A DNA stretch of 64,000 nucleotides from Burkholderia ubonensis subsp. mesacidophila (GCF_002097715.1 NZ_CP020738.1:2480001-2544000), one strand, 5' to 3'. Numbered from the stretch's first letter, positions 17,580-26,460 are shown. The notes: generated by a model from the letters alone, not told the origin. Program-made: numbers and translations.

Positions 17580-17684
17580 ATGACGACGCAGTTCAAGCTG
17601 GGGGACCGGGTCCGCTGGACCGATCACATCGCCGCGCATCGGGGCCGCGTGCTCACGCGCATCGCCGACGAGGACGACGCATGA
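17580..17684 (+). CDS. Shortened DUF2945/HVA1-type protein
   Basis: 34 aa, well placed: AGGAGG lies about 10 nt upstream of the ATG, and the end overlaps the DUF488 start (ATGA). It begins FKLGDRVRW and continues directly into TDHIAAHRGRVLTRI. In full-length DUF2945 (HVA1, Tudor-like) proteins of about 70 aa, the first motif opens the domain and the second ends it, with about 35 residues between. The reading frame is kept, so this looks like an internal in-frame deletion that removes the core. It may be non-functional. Confidence 0.6.
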   Translation: MTTQFKLGDRVRWTDHIAAHRGRVLTRIADEDDA

Positions 17685-18265
17685 AGCTCCCGTTCTTCAC
17701 GGTCGGCCATTCCGACCGCTCGCTCGAAGACTTCATCGGATTGCTGAACGACGCCGACATCGCGCTGCTCGCGGACGTCAGGAAGATGCCGAGGTCGCGC
17801 ACCAATCCGCAGTTCAACGAAGCGACGCTGCCGGTCGCGCTGGCGCCGTTCGACATCGCCTATGAGCACGTCGCAGCGCTCGGCGGCCTGCGCGGCCCAG
17901 CGCGAGCCGTGCCGGACGACGTCAACGGCTTCTGGACCAACGACAGCTTTCATCGCTACGCCGACTACGCACTGTCCGCGGCATTTCGCGCGGGCCTCGA
18001 TCACCTGATCGAACAGGGGCATCGGCGGCGCTGCGCCGTCATGTGCGCGGAAGCCGTGTGGTGGCGCTGTCACCGGCGCATCGTCGCCGACTATCTGATC
18101 GCGCGCGGCGAGACCGTCTTCCACATCATCGGGCCGAACCGCATCGAGCCCGCGCGCCTCACGCCGGGCGCCGCCGTTCAACCGGACGGAACGATCGTCT
18201 ATCCGCGCAGCGACGCCGACGCCGACATCGAAGCGCCGGACGCGGGTTCGGGCCGGGCCGAATGA
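17681..18265 (+). CDS. DUF488 domain protein
   Basis: 194 aa. DUF488 signatures are clear: FFTVGHSDRSLEDFIGLL at the start, LLADVRKMPRSRTNPQF, and the cysteine-containing core RCAVMCAEAVWWRCHRRIVADYL. The function of the family is not settled; members are small soluble proteins with conserved Cys and Arg residues. It overlaps the upstream DUF2945-like gene by 4 nt, implying translational coupling, and is probably co-transcribed with the Rieske oxidoreductase gene. Confidence 0.88.
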   Translation: MKLPFFTVGHSDRSLEDFIGLLNDADIALLADVRKMPRSRTNPQFNEATLPVALAPFDIAYEHVAALGGLRGPARAVPDDVNGFWTNDSFHRYADYALSAAFRAGLDHLIEQGHRRRCAVMCAEAVWWRCHRRIVADYLIARGETVFHIIGPNRIEPARLTPGAAVQPDGTIVYPRSDADADIEAPDAGSGRAE

Positions 18266-18421
18266 ATCCGGCGCGCGTCCGGTCGCACGACGTGCGCGCG
18301 ACCCCGCCGCAGCCGGGCCTTCCGGCGTCCGCGATCCTGCATTACCATCTCGCGTCCGCCGCGCCCGGCCCGGCGTCGTAGCCGGCCCCGCCACCCACGC
18401 CATCCTTCCGCTCCCGCACCG

Positions 18422-19159
18422 ATGCTCACGCTCGTCATCCTCGCCGGCCTCTGGGCCGGCCTGCAAAACTCCCTCGCGGGCGGCGGCTCGTTCGTCACGC
18501 TGCCCGCGCTGATCGTGTCGGGCCTGTCGCCGCTCTCCGCCAACATCACGTCGACGGTCGCGCTCTTTCCCGCGCAGGTGACGACCGGCTGGGCCAGCCG
18601 CCACCATGTGCGGGGCGCGGGCCAGTTGCCGTTTCGCGCGCTGTTCCTGATCAGCATCGTCGGCGGCGCGCTCGGCGGCCTGCTGCTGCTGAAGACGCCG
18701 TCGTCGATCTTCTCGCGGCTCGTGCCGTGGCTCGTGCTGTTCGCGACGGCCGTGTTCGCGTGGGGCAGCTTCCTGCGCAGGCCGAGCGAGGAGACGGTCC
18801 ATCTCGGCCCCGTCCCGACCGCCGTCGCGCAGTTCGCGATCGCGATCTACGGCGGCTACTTCGGCGGGGGCATCGGCTTCCTGATGATGGCGGCGCTGAC
18901 GATGGCGGGCCTGTCGCCGCGTCACGCGGCCTCGACGAAGAACGCGCTCGCGGGCGTGATGAACGCGTCGGCGGTCGTGCTGTTCCTGACCTCGCCGCAC
19001 CTGCACTGGCCCGCCGCGCTTGCGCTCGGCGGCGGCGCCGTCGTCGGCGGGCTGTGCGGGTCGTGGGCGCTGCACCGCGTCAACGAGCGGGTGCTGCGGA
19101 TCGGCATCGTGGGCATCGGCGTCGCGCTGACCATCGGGCTGTTCGTCAGGCCGCTGTGA
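18422..19159 (+). CDS. TSUP (TauE/SafE-type) membrane permease
   Basis: 245 aa with about eight hydrophobic helices and the two-fold repeat of the TSUP family: AGLQNSLAGGGSFVTLPALI in the first half and YGGYFGGGIGFLMMAAL in the second. Members move sulfur-containing anions such as sulfite or sulfoacetate, or other organic anions, across the inner membrane. Substrate unknown. The gene begins 156 bp after DUF488 on the same strand and converges with the NnrU-type gene. Confidence 0.9.
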   Translation: MLTLVILAGLWAGLQNSLAGGGSFVTLPALIVSGLSPLSANITSTVALFPAQVTTGWASRHHVRGAGQLPFRALFLISIVGGALGGLLLLKTPSSIFSRLVPWLVLFATAVFAWGSFLRRPSEETVHLGPVPTAVAQFAIAIYGGYFGGGIGFLMMAALTMAGLSPRHAASTKNALAGVMNASAVVLFLTSPHLHWPAALALGGGAVVGGLCGSWALHRVNERVLRIGIVGIGVALTIGLFVRPL

Positions 19160-19198
19160 CGCACGCGGCGCACGCCGCGACTGCCGCGCCCCGCCCGT

Positions 19199-19777
19199 TC
19201 AGCCGAATGGCCGCACGCCGATCAGCCAGCCGTGCAGGAACAGCGCGAACACGGCCCAGGCCACGAGCCCGACCGCAATGGCGACCACATTACGGGACGT
19301 GTTGCCCGCCGGATAGCGCACGCCGTTGCGGCGATCGCGTGCGCGCGAGGTGAGGAAGTCGACCAGCGACCAGACGAAGAACGCGCCGAACAGCACGACC
19401 GCGTGCAGCGTGCCGTTCGCGAGCAGGTGCGCGACGGCCCACACCATCACGCCGGCCAGCATCGGGTGGCCGACGAGCCGCTTGATGCGGTTGCCCGGCA
19501 CGTACGCCGCCGCGATCAGCACGAACGCGAGCGCGGTCAGCACGCCGGTCAGGTGCCGCACGCCGACCGGCGGCATCCACAGGAAGCTGGCGCCGGCGCG
19601 CGCGAGCCCGTAGCCCCAGACGATCAGCACGAAGCCGACGATCGACGCGATCGCATAGCCCCCTTTCCAGCCTTTTTCGCCAAGCCGCGCGATCTGCGCG
19701 GACCGCCAGTCGTCCGCGACGATGCGGATCGAATGCACACCAAGAAAGATCACTAAACCAAGAATCAGGACAAGCAT
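19199..19777 (-). CDS. NnrU-family membrane protein
   Basis: 192 aa from the ATG at 19777 (MLVLILGLVIFLGVHSIRIV). The frame runs upstream another 70 codons, but that part lacks coding character. About six helices and conserved stretches GEKGWKGGYAIASIVGF, VPGNRIKRLVGHPML and HLLANGTLHAVVLFGAF match the NnrU family, related to heme-binding isoprenylcysteine-methyltransferase-like membrane proteins. NnrU itself is linked to nitrite/NO reduction; no denitrification gene is nearby. The region 19778-20050 (273 bp) holds nothing I recognise. Confidence 0.88.
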   Translation of the reverse strand: MLVLILGLVIFLGVHSIRIVADDWRSAQIARLGEKGWKGGYAIASIVGFVLIVWGYGLARAGASFLWMPPVGVRHLTGVLTALAFVLIAAAYVPGNRIKRLVGHPMLAGVMVWAVAHLLANGTLHAVVLFGAFFVWSLVDFLTSRARDRRNGVRYPAGNTSRNVVAIAVGLVAWAVFALFLHGWLIGVRPFG

Positions 19778-20050
19778 CGGCTGTCTCCGTCTGGACGTGA
19801 GTGGGGAAGCGTGCGCCACGACAAACGCGCCGATCATAAACGCCGGGCCGGCCGTTGTGAAGCGCGCGGGCTGCGGCAAGCTACCGCCCCTGTCCGTCAT
19901 CACGGCAACGCCGTAAGCAGGTTGGAGGCGAGAAAGCGAAAGGAGAAAGCCGGACCGACTCACGCCGATCGAACGGCGTCGCGGCAATGGCGCATGCCGC
20001 GCCGGGAAACTGCGGCATCCAAACGCCCGCAGTGGGAACTGCTGTAAAAA

Positions 20051-20437
20051 CTAACGCGCGCGCGGCGCTGCCGCTGCGCGCTTCGCCTTGCGCTTCGGCG
20101 GCCCTGCCAGCAACGCGGCCCGATACGCGCCGCGACACCAGTCGAACAGCGCGCCCGCATCCTCGAGCACGTCGGCCGGGGTTTCGTAATAACCCTCGAG
20201 GTTGACGGTGCGCGTGCGACCCGAATAGGAAAACGGCCCCATCCCGGCCGCGACGAACGCGGGCCGGCTCACGTCGTCGACGCGCAGGAACAGCGACCCG
20301 CGCGACATGAACCCGAACATCACGCCGTCGATCCGCAACGCCGCGCCGCTGAAGAATCGCGCGACCTCGACCGTGCCGAGCGCCCCGAGCCGACAGGCGA
20401 TTTCCTCGCCGTGCGCCTTTTCCGCCTGCCAGCTCAT
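20051..20437 (-). CDS. TfoX N-terminal domain protein
   Basis: 128 aa from ATG 20437 (MSWQAEKAHGEEIACRLGALG). The TfoX-N pattern is plain: VEVARFFSGAALRIDGVMFGF, SLFLRVDDVSRPAFVAAGMGPF, YYETPADVLEDAGALFDW. A basic tail (KRKAKRAAAAPRAR) follows. Proteins with only this domain are of uncertain function; the full TfoX/Sxy regulates competence. The start overlaps the stop of the upstream Ldh-type fragment by 4 nt, an arrangement probably produced when that gene was truncated. Confidence 0.85.
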   Translation of the reverse strand: MSWQAEKAHGEEIACRLGALGTVEVARFFSGAALRIDGVMFGFMSRGSLFLRVDDVSRPAFVAAGMGPFSYSGRTRTVNLEGYYETPADVLEDAGALFDWCRGAYRAALLAGPPKRKAKRAAAAPRAR

Positions 20438-20733
20438 GCGCACTCCGTGCAGCGCTGCGTCCACGCGTCGAGCACCGCGTCGGCGTCGCGGACGATCGCC
20501 GCATGGCGATTCAACTGCAACTGCCCTTCAAGCCACGACGCGACATAGTTCGGGATCGTGCCGATCCCGTGCGAATCGTGGCCCGCGAGGTTCGCGCCGA
20601 CCAGCCGATCGGCGACGAGACGCGCCTCGCGCTCGCTGCTGCCCGCCTGCGCCCGGATCGCGGCGACGAACGCGTGCAGCGGTTCGGCGCGCACGCGCAG
20701 CGGGTCGGTTTCGGGCGGCCGCGGCTCGGCCAT
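20434..20733 (-). pseudogene. N-terminal fragment of a malate/L-lactate dehydrogenase (Ldh_2 family)
   Basis: 99 aa. Residues 15-88 carry the family's N-terminal signatures: AGSSEREARLVADRLVGANLAGHDSHGIGTIPNYV and GQLQLNRHAAIVRDADAVLD. Real enzymes of this family are about 350 aa. Here the sequence breaks after VLD and ends WTQRCTECA, running into the TfoX start, so about 70% of the gene, including the NAD site, is missing. A deletion joining this gene to the upstream edge of the TfoX-type gene is the simplest reading. It is unlikely to make an active enzyme. Confidence 0.7.
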
Positions 20734-20751
20734 CGGCGCGTCTCCTCGTAG

Positions 20752-22206
20752 TCAGCGCGCGGTGGCGATCACGTCGGCGACCGCCGCGGTCAGCTTCTTC
20801 GCGTACGGCACGTGCAGGAACTCGTTCGGGCCGTGCGCGTTCGACTTCGGCCCGAGCACGCCGCACACCATGAACTGCGCGGCCGGGAAGCCTGCTTGCA
20901 GCACGTTCATCAGCGGGATCGTGCCGCCGAGGCCCATGTAAGCGCAGTCCGCGCCGAAGTGGCGGCGCGACGCGGCGTCGAGCGACGCCGCCAGCCACGG
21001 CGCGACGTCGGGCGCCGCCCAGCCGGTCGCCGCCCCCGCGTCGGGCTTGAACGTGACCTTCGCGTTGTACGGCGGGTCGACTTCGAGCAGTTCCTTCAAC
21101 TGCTGCACGGCCTGCGCGGCGTCGACGAGCGGCGGCAGGCGCAGCGACAGCTTGAACGCGGTGCGCGGACGCAGCACGTTGCCCGCGTCGGCGAGCGGCG
21201 GCATGCCCGCCGCGCCCGTCACCGACAGCGACGGCCGCCATGTCGAGTTGAGCAGCGCCTCGCGCGGGTCGGTCGTGGTCGGCAGCACCGGCTTGCCGTC
21301 CGCGCCGCACGCCCACGGCAGTCCCTTCCACACCGTGTCGCCGAGAATCGCGGCGGTCGCCTCCGCTTCGCGCAGGCGGCTCGCCGGAATCTCGCAATGG
21401 AACCCGCCCGGCAGCAGGTTGCCGTTCTTCGCGTCCTCGAGCCGTTCGAACAGCTGGCGCATCACGCGGAAGCTCGACGGCGCGATGCCGCCGAACACGC
21501 CCGAATGCACGCCTTCTTCGAGCACCTCGACCTGCAGGTCGCCGGACACGAGCCCGCGCAGCGACGTCGTGAGCCACATCTGGTCGTAGTTGCCGGCGCC
21601 GGAATCGAGGCACACGACGAGCGACACCTGGCCGAGCCGGTCGCGCAGCGCGTCGACGTACGGCAGCAGGTCGTAGCTGCCCGACTCCTCGCAGGTCTCG
21701 ATCAGGCCGACGCAGCGCGGCCGCTCGATGCCCTGCTCGTCGAGCGCGCCGAGCGCCGCGAGGCTCGCGTAGATCGCATAGCCGTCGTCCGCGCCGCCGC
21801 GGCCGTACAGCTTGCCGTTCTCGAACTTCGGCGTCCACGGGCCGAGGTCCGCGCGCCAGCCGTCGAATTCGGGCTGCTTGTCAAGGTGGCCGTACAGCAG
21901 GATCGTGTCGGTGCTGCCCGAGCGCGTCGCGGGCGTCTCGAAGAAGATCACCGGCGTGCGGCCCGGCAGACGCACGATCTCGAGCTTCAGGCCCTTGACC
22001 GGCTGGCGCTCGGCCCACTGGGCGGCGTCGGTGACGACGCGCTCGAGGTAACCGCGCTTCTCCCAGTCGGGATCGAACGCGGGACTCTTCGCGGGAATCG
22101 CGATGTAGTCGGTCAGCGCATGGAGGATTTCATCGTTCCACTTGCGCTCGATGAAGGTAACGAGCTTGTCATGGTCGAGGACGGGGGTAGTGTCGACGGA
22201 GGTCAT
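20752..22206 (-). CDS. M20-family metallopeptidase
   Basis: 484 aa. Zinc-ligand motifs of the M20 (ArgE/DapE/carnosinase) family are present: LLYGHLDKQPEF, GRGGADDGYA and the catalytic IETCEESGS. A lid domain lies between roughly residues 220 and 390. Length and the DKQPEF variant resemble the cytosolic dipeptidase group (carnosinase-like) rather than DapE. It would hydrolyse dipeptides or N-acyl amino acids. It lies 18 bp upstream of the Ldh fragment on the same strand. The start ATG at 22206 is the natural one. Confidence 0.93.
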   Translation of the reverse strand: MTSVDTTPVLDHDKLVTFIERKWNDEILHALTDYIAIPAKSPAFDPDWEKRGYLERVVTDAAQWAERQPVKGLKLEIVRLPGRTPVIFFETPATRSGSTDTILLYGHLDKQPEFDGWRADLGPWTPKFENGKLYGRGGADDGYAIYASLAALGALDEQGIERPRCVGLIETCEESGSYDLLPYVDALRDRLGQVSLVVCLDSGAGNYDQMWLTTSLRGLVSGDLQVEVLEEGVHSGVFGGIAPSSFRVMRQLFERLEDAKNGNLLPGGFHCEIPASRLREAEATAAILGDTVWKGLPWACGADGKPVLPTTTDPREALLNSTWRPSLSVTGAAGMPPLADAGNVLRPRTAFKLSLRLPPLVDAAQAVQQLKELLEVDPPYNAKVTFKPDAGAATGWAAPDVAPWLAASLDAASRRHFGADCAYMGLGGTIPLMNVLQAGFPAAQFMVCGVLGPKSNAHGPNEFLHVPYAKKLTAAVADVIATAR

Positions 22207-22284
22207 CGTGGGTGCCTGGATCGGGCTGACGAAAAACCAGATGATACGCCGATGACCTCCTGCCCGCGCCCCTTTCCGCGCCGT

Positions 22285-23427
22285 TCAGTCGGTCTGCGGA
22301 AACGCAGCGCGAAGCCCCGCCGCGCAAGCCAGCGCATCGTCCCACAGGCGGCGCGTCAACGCGAGCGCGTCCTCGTCGCGCGCGAGCGCCGCGGCCTCGC
22401 CCGCCCACAGCACCGAGAAGTCGTCGCGGCCCTGCCGCTCGAACGCGTGGCGCAGCGGATCGACGACGGCCGTCGCGAGCGGAAACGCGGGCGCGAGCGC
22501 GCTCATCGGCCCCTGCTCGCGCATGAAGCGGGTCAGCAGGCCGCGCGCGGGGCGGCCGGTATACAGGTTGGTCAAGCGCGTGCCGTCGTCGCGCGCCGCC
22601 TTCACAGCTGCGCGATGCAGCGCCGAGCGGCCGGCCTGCGCCGTCAGCAGGTAGCCGGTGCCGATCTGCACCGCGCGCGCGCCGAGCGCGAACGCGCCCG
22701 CGATGCCGCGGCCGTCGGCGATCGCGCCCGCCGCGATCACCGGCGCGCGCACCGCATCGACGATCTGCGGCAGCAAGGCGAACAGGCCCGGCTGCGCATG
22801 GATGTCATCGGTCAGGAACATCCCGCGATGGCCGCCCGCCTCGGCGCCTTGCGCGATGATCGCGTCGACGCCGCGCGCGTCGAGCCAGCGCGCTTCCTTG
22901 ACGGTCGTCGCGGACGAGACGACCAGCGCGCCCGTGCGCCGCACCCGCTCGAGCAGCGCCGCCTCCGGCAGGCCGAAATGGAAGCTCACGACGGCCGGCC
23001 GCAGGTCCTCGACGACCGCGCACATCGCGTCGTCGAACGGCGCGCGCCCGGGTCCGCCCTTCCCCGTCGACGGATCGAGTCCGGCTTCGGCGTAGTAGCC
23101 CGCGAGCGCCGCGCGCCAGCGCGCGTCCACCGCGTCGTCCGGCGCGTCGTCCGGCGCGGGCGGCGTGTGACAGAAGAAATTGACGTTGAACGGCGCCGGC
23201 GTGCGCGCGCGGATCGCCGCGATCTCGTCGCGCAACTGCTGCGGGCCGAGCGCCGCGCAGGCCAGCGAGCCGAGCCCGCCCGCTTCGCAGACGGCGATCG
23301 CAAGCGGACTGAAGGAACCGACCATCGGCGCCTGAACCAGCGGCAGGCGCGAAGGCAGCGGGGAAGGCAGCGGCGCGCCGGACGCCGTGCGCGTGCCGTG
23401 ATCGAGAGCGGAATCGACGATGTTCAT
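22285..23427 (-). CDS. Nitronate monooxygenase (2-nitropropane dioxygenase type)
   Basis: 380 aa from ATG 23427 (MNIVDSALDHGTRT). The flavin TIM-barrel signatures are visible: PLVQAPMVGSFSPLAIAV near the start, VVSFHFGLPE, IIAQGAEAGGHRG with the catalytic-type His, and ARAVQIGTGYLLTAQAG for FMN phosphate binding. These enzymes oxidise alkyl nitronates such as propionate-3-nitronate to carbonyl compounds. The frame continues upstream but without coding signs. It lies 78 bp upstream of the M20 peptidase gene on the same strand. Confidence 0.92.
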   Translation of the reverse strand: MNIVDSALDHGTRTASGAPLPSPLPSRLPLVQAPMVGSFSPLAIAVCEAGGLGSLACAALGPQQLRDEIAAIRARTPAPFNVNFFCHTPPAPDDAPDDAVDARWRAALAGYYAEAGLDPSTGKGGPGRAPFDDAMCAVVEDLRPAVVSFHFGLPEAALLERVRRTGALVVSSATTVKEARWLDARGVDAIIAQGAEAGGHRGMFLTDDIHAQPGLFALLPQIVDAVRAPVIAAGAIADGRGIAGAFALGARAVQIGTGYLLTAQAGRSALHRAAVKAARDDGTRLTNLYTGRPARGLLTRFMREQGPMSALAPAFPLATAVVDPLRHAFERQGRDDFSVLWAGEAAALARDEDALALTRRLWDDALACAAGLRAAFPQTD

Positions 23428-23661
23428 GGGCGAAATCGAAATCGGGGTCAAGTAACGCACGATGATACGCCGCAAGGCAATTCGCCGCCGGCGGAGTCGC
23501 GCAGCCCGCGAGGCCACCGCGGCACCCCCGGTGAAATTCAGATTTCCTTGAGATTTCTTGTGGCTCGTTCGTCCATTCAATATCGTGCAGCGCGGGTCGC
23601 ATCCGACGACCGCTCACGATGAACCAAATTTTTCGGCACGAACTTGCTTATGGCGATTGAA

Positions 23662-24504
23662 ATGAATCTCAGAAAACTGGCGCCGCTCGCGGTCGCCCTG
23701 GCCTTGGCCGGCTGCGGTGGAGACGCGTCCGTTTCGTCCTTGCCGCAACCGGGTGAAGCGACGACGCAGCAACCGGCCGCGATAGCGAACCTGAACGAAG
23801 CGACCTCCGGCAAGCTGGATGCCTTGCTGGCGATACGCGCGGCGCATCAGGGCGACGATGCCGGCCAGCTCGTCGAAGCGCTGTCCCGCGAATTTCTTGG
23901 CACGCCTTATCGCGACAACATGCTCAAGGGATCGGCAACCACGCCGGAACAACTGGTGATCGACTTCAGCGGGCTCGATTGCTTTACCTATCTCGACTAT
24001 GTCGAGGCCGCGAGACGGGCAACGACGAGGACCGAATACGCGAGTCGTCTCGTCCAGACGCGCTACGTGAACGGCGACATCAGCTTCCAGCACCGCCGTC
24101 ATTTCTTCACCGACTGGGCCGCCCGGCCGCAGGTGCTGGCCGACGACTTGACCGCGTCGATCAGCGCGCGCGCCGCCACGGTCACGAAGCAGCTCAACCG
24201 GAAAGGCGACGGCGGCGCGTACCTGCCGGGATTGCCGGTCGTCCAGCGCGACGTCGTGCATATCCCGAGCGAATTCGTCGACGACTACGTCGTCAGCCAG
24301 CTTCGGACCGGCGACTTCATCGGCATCTACGCGAAGGCGGACGGCCTCGACGTCACGCACGTCGGCTTCTTCGTCGAAACGCGCGACGGGCCGATGCTGC
24401 GCAATGCGTCGTCGAAAAAGGCCAACATGAAAGTCGTCGATTCGCCGTTTCTCGAGTACGTGAAGAACACGCCGGGCATCGTGGTGCTGCGGCCACGCGC
24501 GTGA
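23662..24504 (+). CDS. DUF1460 lipoprotein, NlpC/P60-like amidase
   Basis: 280 aa from ATG 23662 (MNLRKLAPLAVALALAGC); an in-frame ATG at 23650 is also possible. The lipobox is LAGC. The catalytic Cys is in SGLDCFTYLDYVEAARR and the catalytic-type His in LDVTHVGFFV, matching DUF1460, a permuted NlpC/P60-type fold. Structural work on the family suggests N-acetylmuramoyl-alanine amidase or related peptidoglycan-fragment activity. It acts at an envelope membrane. It converges with the ftrA-like gene, whose stop is 24 bp away. Confidence 0.87.
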   Translation: MNLRKLAPLAVALALAGCGGDASVSSLPQPGEATTQQPAAIANLNEATSGKLDALLAIRAAHQGDDAGQLVEALSREFLGTPYRDNMLKGSATTPEQLVIDFSGLDCFTYLDYVEAARRATTRTEYASRLVQTRYVNGDISFQHRRHFFTDWAARPQVLADDLTASISARAATVTKQLNRKGDGGAYLPGLPVVQRDVVHIPSEFVDDYVVSQLRTGDFIGIYAKADGLDVTHVGFFVETRDGPMLRNASSKKANMKVVDSPFLEYVKNTPGIVVLRPRA

Positions 24505-24527
24505 GCGATGGCGTGGCGCCGCCCCGG

Positions 24528-25496
24528 TCAGCGCGCCGTCACGCCACGACCCATCCCGCGCCGGTACGCGGCCGGACTCGTCGCCGCGATGCGCCGGAAA
24601 TGCCGGCGCAGCGACTCCTCCGACCCGAAGCCCGCGCGCGCCGCGACCTGCGCGAGCGGCAGCGCCGGATTCGCTTCGAGCAGGTCCTTCGCGACGTTCA
24701 CGCGTTCGCGGATCAACCACGCGAGCGGCGACATGCCGGTCGCGTCGGCGAACTGCCGCTGCAGCGTGCGCGGGCTCATCGCGGCCTGCGCGGCGAGCGA
24801 CGCGAGTGTATGCGGCTCGGCCGCGTGCGCGCGCATCCAGTCGATCAGCCTGGCGAGCCGGTCGCTGCCGCCCGGCGCGACCGGACGCGGCACGAACTGC
24901 GCCTGGCCGCCGTCGCGATGCGGCGGCAGCACGAGGCGCTGCGCGACGCGATTGGCGATCGCGCCGCCGTGATCGCGGCGCACGAGATGCAGCAGCATGT
25001 CGAGCCCCGCCGCCGATCCGGCCGACGTGACGACCTGCCCTTCGTCGATGTACAGCGCGTCCGGATTCACGCGCACCGCCGGATAGCGCGCCTGCAGGCG
25101 CTCCGCGTAGCGCCAGTGGGTCGTCGCGGCCAGGCCGTCGAGCACGCCCGCCGCGGCCAGCACGAACACGCCGGAACAGATCGAGCAGAGTCGCGCGCCG
25201 CGCCGGTGCGCGGCGCGCAGTTTCTTCAGCAGCGGTTCAGGCGGCAGCTCGTCCGGATCGCGCCAGCCGGGAATCACGATCGTGTCCGCGCGGTCGAGCA
25301 TCGCGAGCCGGTACGGCGCGGCAACCGTGATGCCGCCGGCCGCGCGCACCGGGCCCGGCTCGCTCGCGCACACCGCGAAGCGATACCAGTCGACGCCCAG
25401 TTCCGGGCGTTCGAGCGCGAACAGTTCGACCACGCAGCCGAATTCGAACGTGCAGAGGCGATCGTAGGCGAGCGCGACGACGAGATGGTTTTGCAT
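24528..25496 (-). CDS. ftrA: GlxA/FtrA-type AraC-family regulator
   Basis: 322 aa. Residues 1-190 are a DJ-1/PfpI amidotransferase-like domain (LCTFEFGCVVELFAL, nucleophile-elbow Cys in LCSICSGVFVLAAAG), and residues 220-310 an AraC helix-turn-helix pair (SPRTLQRQFADATGMSPLAWL, VAARAGFGSEESLRRHFRR). This arrangement defines GlxA-type regulators; the FtrA group is adjacent to rhodanese genes, as here. It is divergent from the rhodanese gene, 106 bp apart, and probably controls it. The symbol follows that known pairing and is a family label. Confidence 0.92.
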   Translation of the reverse strand: MQNHLVVALAYDRLCTFEFGCVVELFALERPELGVDWYRFAVCASEPGPVRAAGGITVAAPYRLAMLDRADTIVIPGWRDPDELPPEPLLKKLRAAHRRGARLCSICSGVFVLAAAGVLDGLAATTHWRYAERLQARYPAVRVNPDALYIDEGQVVTSAGSAAGLDMLLHLVRRDHGGAIANRVAQRLVLPPHRDGGQAQFVPRPVAPGGSDRLARLIDWMRAHAAEPHTLASLAAQAAMSPRTLQRQFADATGMSPLAWLIRERVNVAKDLLEANPALPLAQVAARAGFGSEESLRRHFRRIAATSPAAYRRGMGRGVTAR

Positions 25497-25602
25497 GGCG
25501 CGATGTTACCGGAACTTGTCGATCGCGCCACTGCCGCGCGGCGTGCCGAACCGCGATACTGGCCCCATGTTCACCGCGCATCGCCACCTGGAGAAACCTC
25601 GC

Positions 25603-26022
25603 ATGTCCTGCGTCACCGACGTTCCCGCCGCCGACAGCCCCGCCGCCCTCGCGCATTTCGAAGCGTCGCTGCGCTTCGAGACCGATTGCTGGGACGTGCA
25701 CGACGCGCTCGCGTCCGGCGCGCCCGATTTCGTGCTGCTCGACGTCCGCGGCCCCGAGCAGTTCGCCGCCGGCCACGTGCCCGGCGCCCGCAACCTGCCG
25801 CATCGCAAGATCGTCGCGGGCAAGCTCGCCGGCTACCCGGCCGGGACGCTGTTCGTCGTCTACTGCGCCGGGCCGCACTGCAACGGCGCCGCCCGCGCCG
25901 CAGTCCGCCTCGCGCGGCTCGGCCGGCCGGTCAAGCTGATGATCGGCGGCATCACGGGCTGGCGCGATGAAGGTTTCGCGTTGCGTAACGAAGCCGGCCC
26001 GGCGGACCATCTGGCCGCCTGA
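25603..26022 (+). CDS. Rhodanese-like protein
   Basis: 139 aa from ATG 25603, which has GGAG 8 nt upstream; the open frame before it lacks coding character. The domain is complete: FVLLDVRGPEQFAAGHVPGARNLP, then active-site loop VVYCAGPHCNGAARAA with Cys as the persulfide carrier, and VKLMIGGITGWRDEGF. Rhodaneses transfer sulfane sulfur to cyanide or protein acceptors. It is divergently paired with the FtrA-type regulator gene. A cytoplasmic location is likely since there is no signal peptide. Confidence 0.92.
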   Translation: MSCVTDVPAADSPAALAHFEASLRFETDCWDVHDALASGAPDFVLLDVRGPEQFAAGHVPGARNLPHRKIVAGKLAGYPAGTLFVVYCAGPHCNGAARAAVRLARLGRPVKLMIGGITGWRDEGFALRNEAGPADHLAA

Positions 26023-26112
26023 TCGAATCCAAAAACGCAACAATCAATTGCCGGCACGCGTACGAGAAAAGCGCGACAATCGGTCCCATTGCAGTCCGGA
26101 TGGAGCAGCAAC

Positions 26113-26439
26113 ATGCAGACCGAAGTCCTGATTCAAGCCGCCGGCTCAGTCGCCGCGGTCGCGCTCTATTTTCTGCCGGCGATCATCGCCGACCGGCGCC
26201 GCCGCCACGACAAGCTGACGATCGCGCTGTTCAACGCGCTGTTCGCGTGGACCGGCATCGGCTGGCTGATGACCCTGTACTGGGCCTGCCAGCCGAATCC
26301 GCAAGCCGACGTCGCGCAGACGATCCTCGCCCAGCGCCGCGGCATCAGCATGCGCACCTTCTCGACCGGCCTCATCGAACGCGTGCAGCGCCGCGTCGCC
26401 GCCCAGGAGGAATGGGCGCAGAAGCAGGGCTGCCGCTGA
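26113..26439 (+). CDS. Superinfection-immunity (Imm_superinfect) family membrane protein
   Basis: 108 aa from ATG 26113 with GGAG 8 nt upstream. Two transmembrane helices flank the characteristic LYFLPAIIADRRRRHDKLTIALFNALFAWTGIGW stretch of the family named after the T4 Imm protein; the tail is basic and soluble. Chromosomal copies are widespread and their role is unproven, so the phage-immunity name should not be taken literally. Converges with the P450 gene 21 bp away. Confidence 0.88.
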   Translation: MQTEVLIQAAGSVAAVALYFLPAIIADRRRRHDKLTIALFNALFAWTGIGWLMTLYWACQPNPQADVAQTILAQRRGISMRTFSTGLIERVQRRVAAQEEWAQKQGCR

Positions 26440-26460
26440 ACGCCAACTCCTGTCGTTCAC

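Noticed and set aside
18043..18381. Alternate frame overlapping DUF488 and the following gap
   Set aside because: Arg/His-rich shadow of the DUF488 gene with no domain.
26113..26439. Superinfection-immunity gene as evidence of a prophage
   Set aside because: Chromosomal members of this family are common and no phage gene is near.
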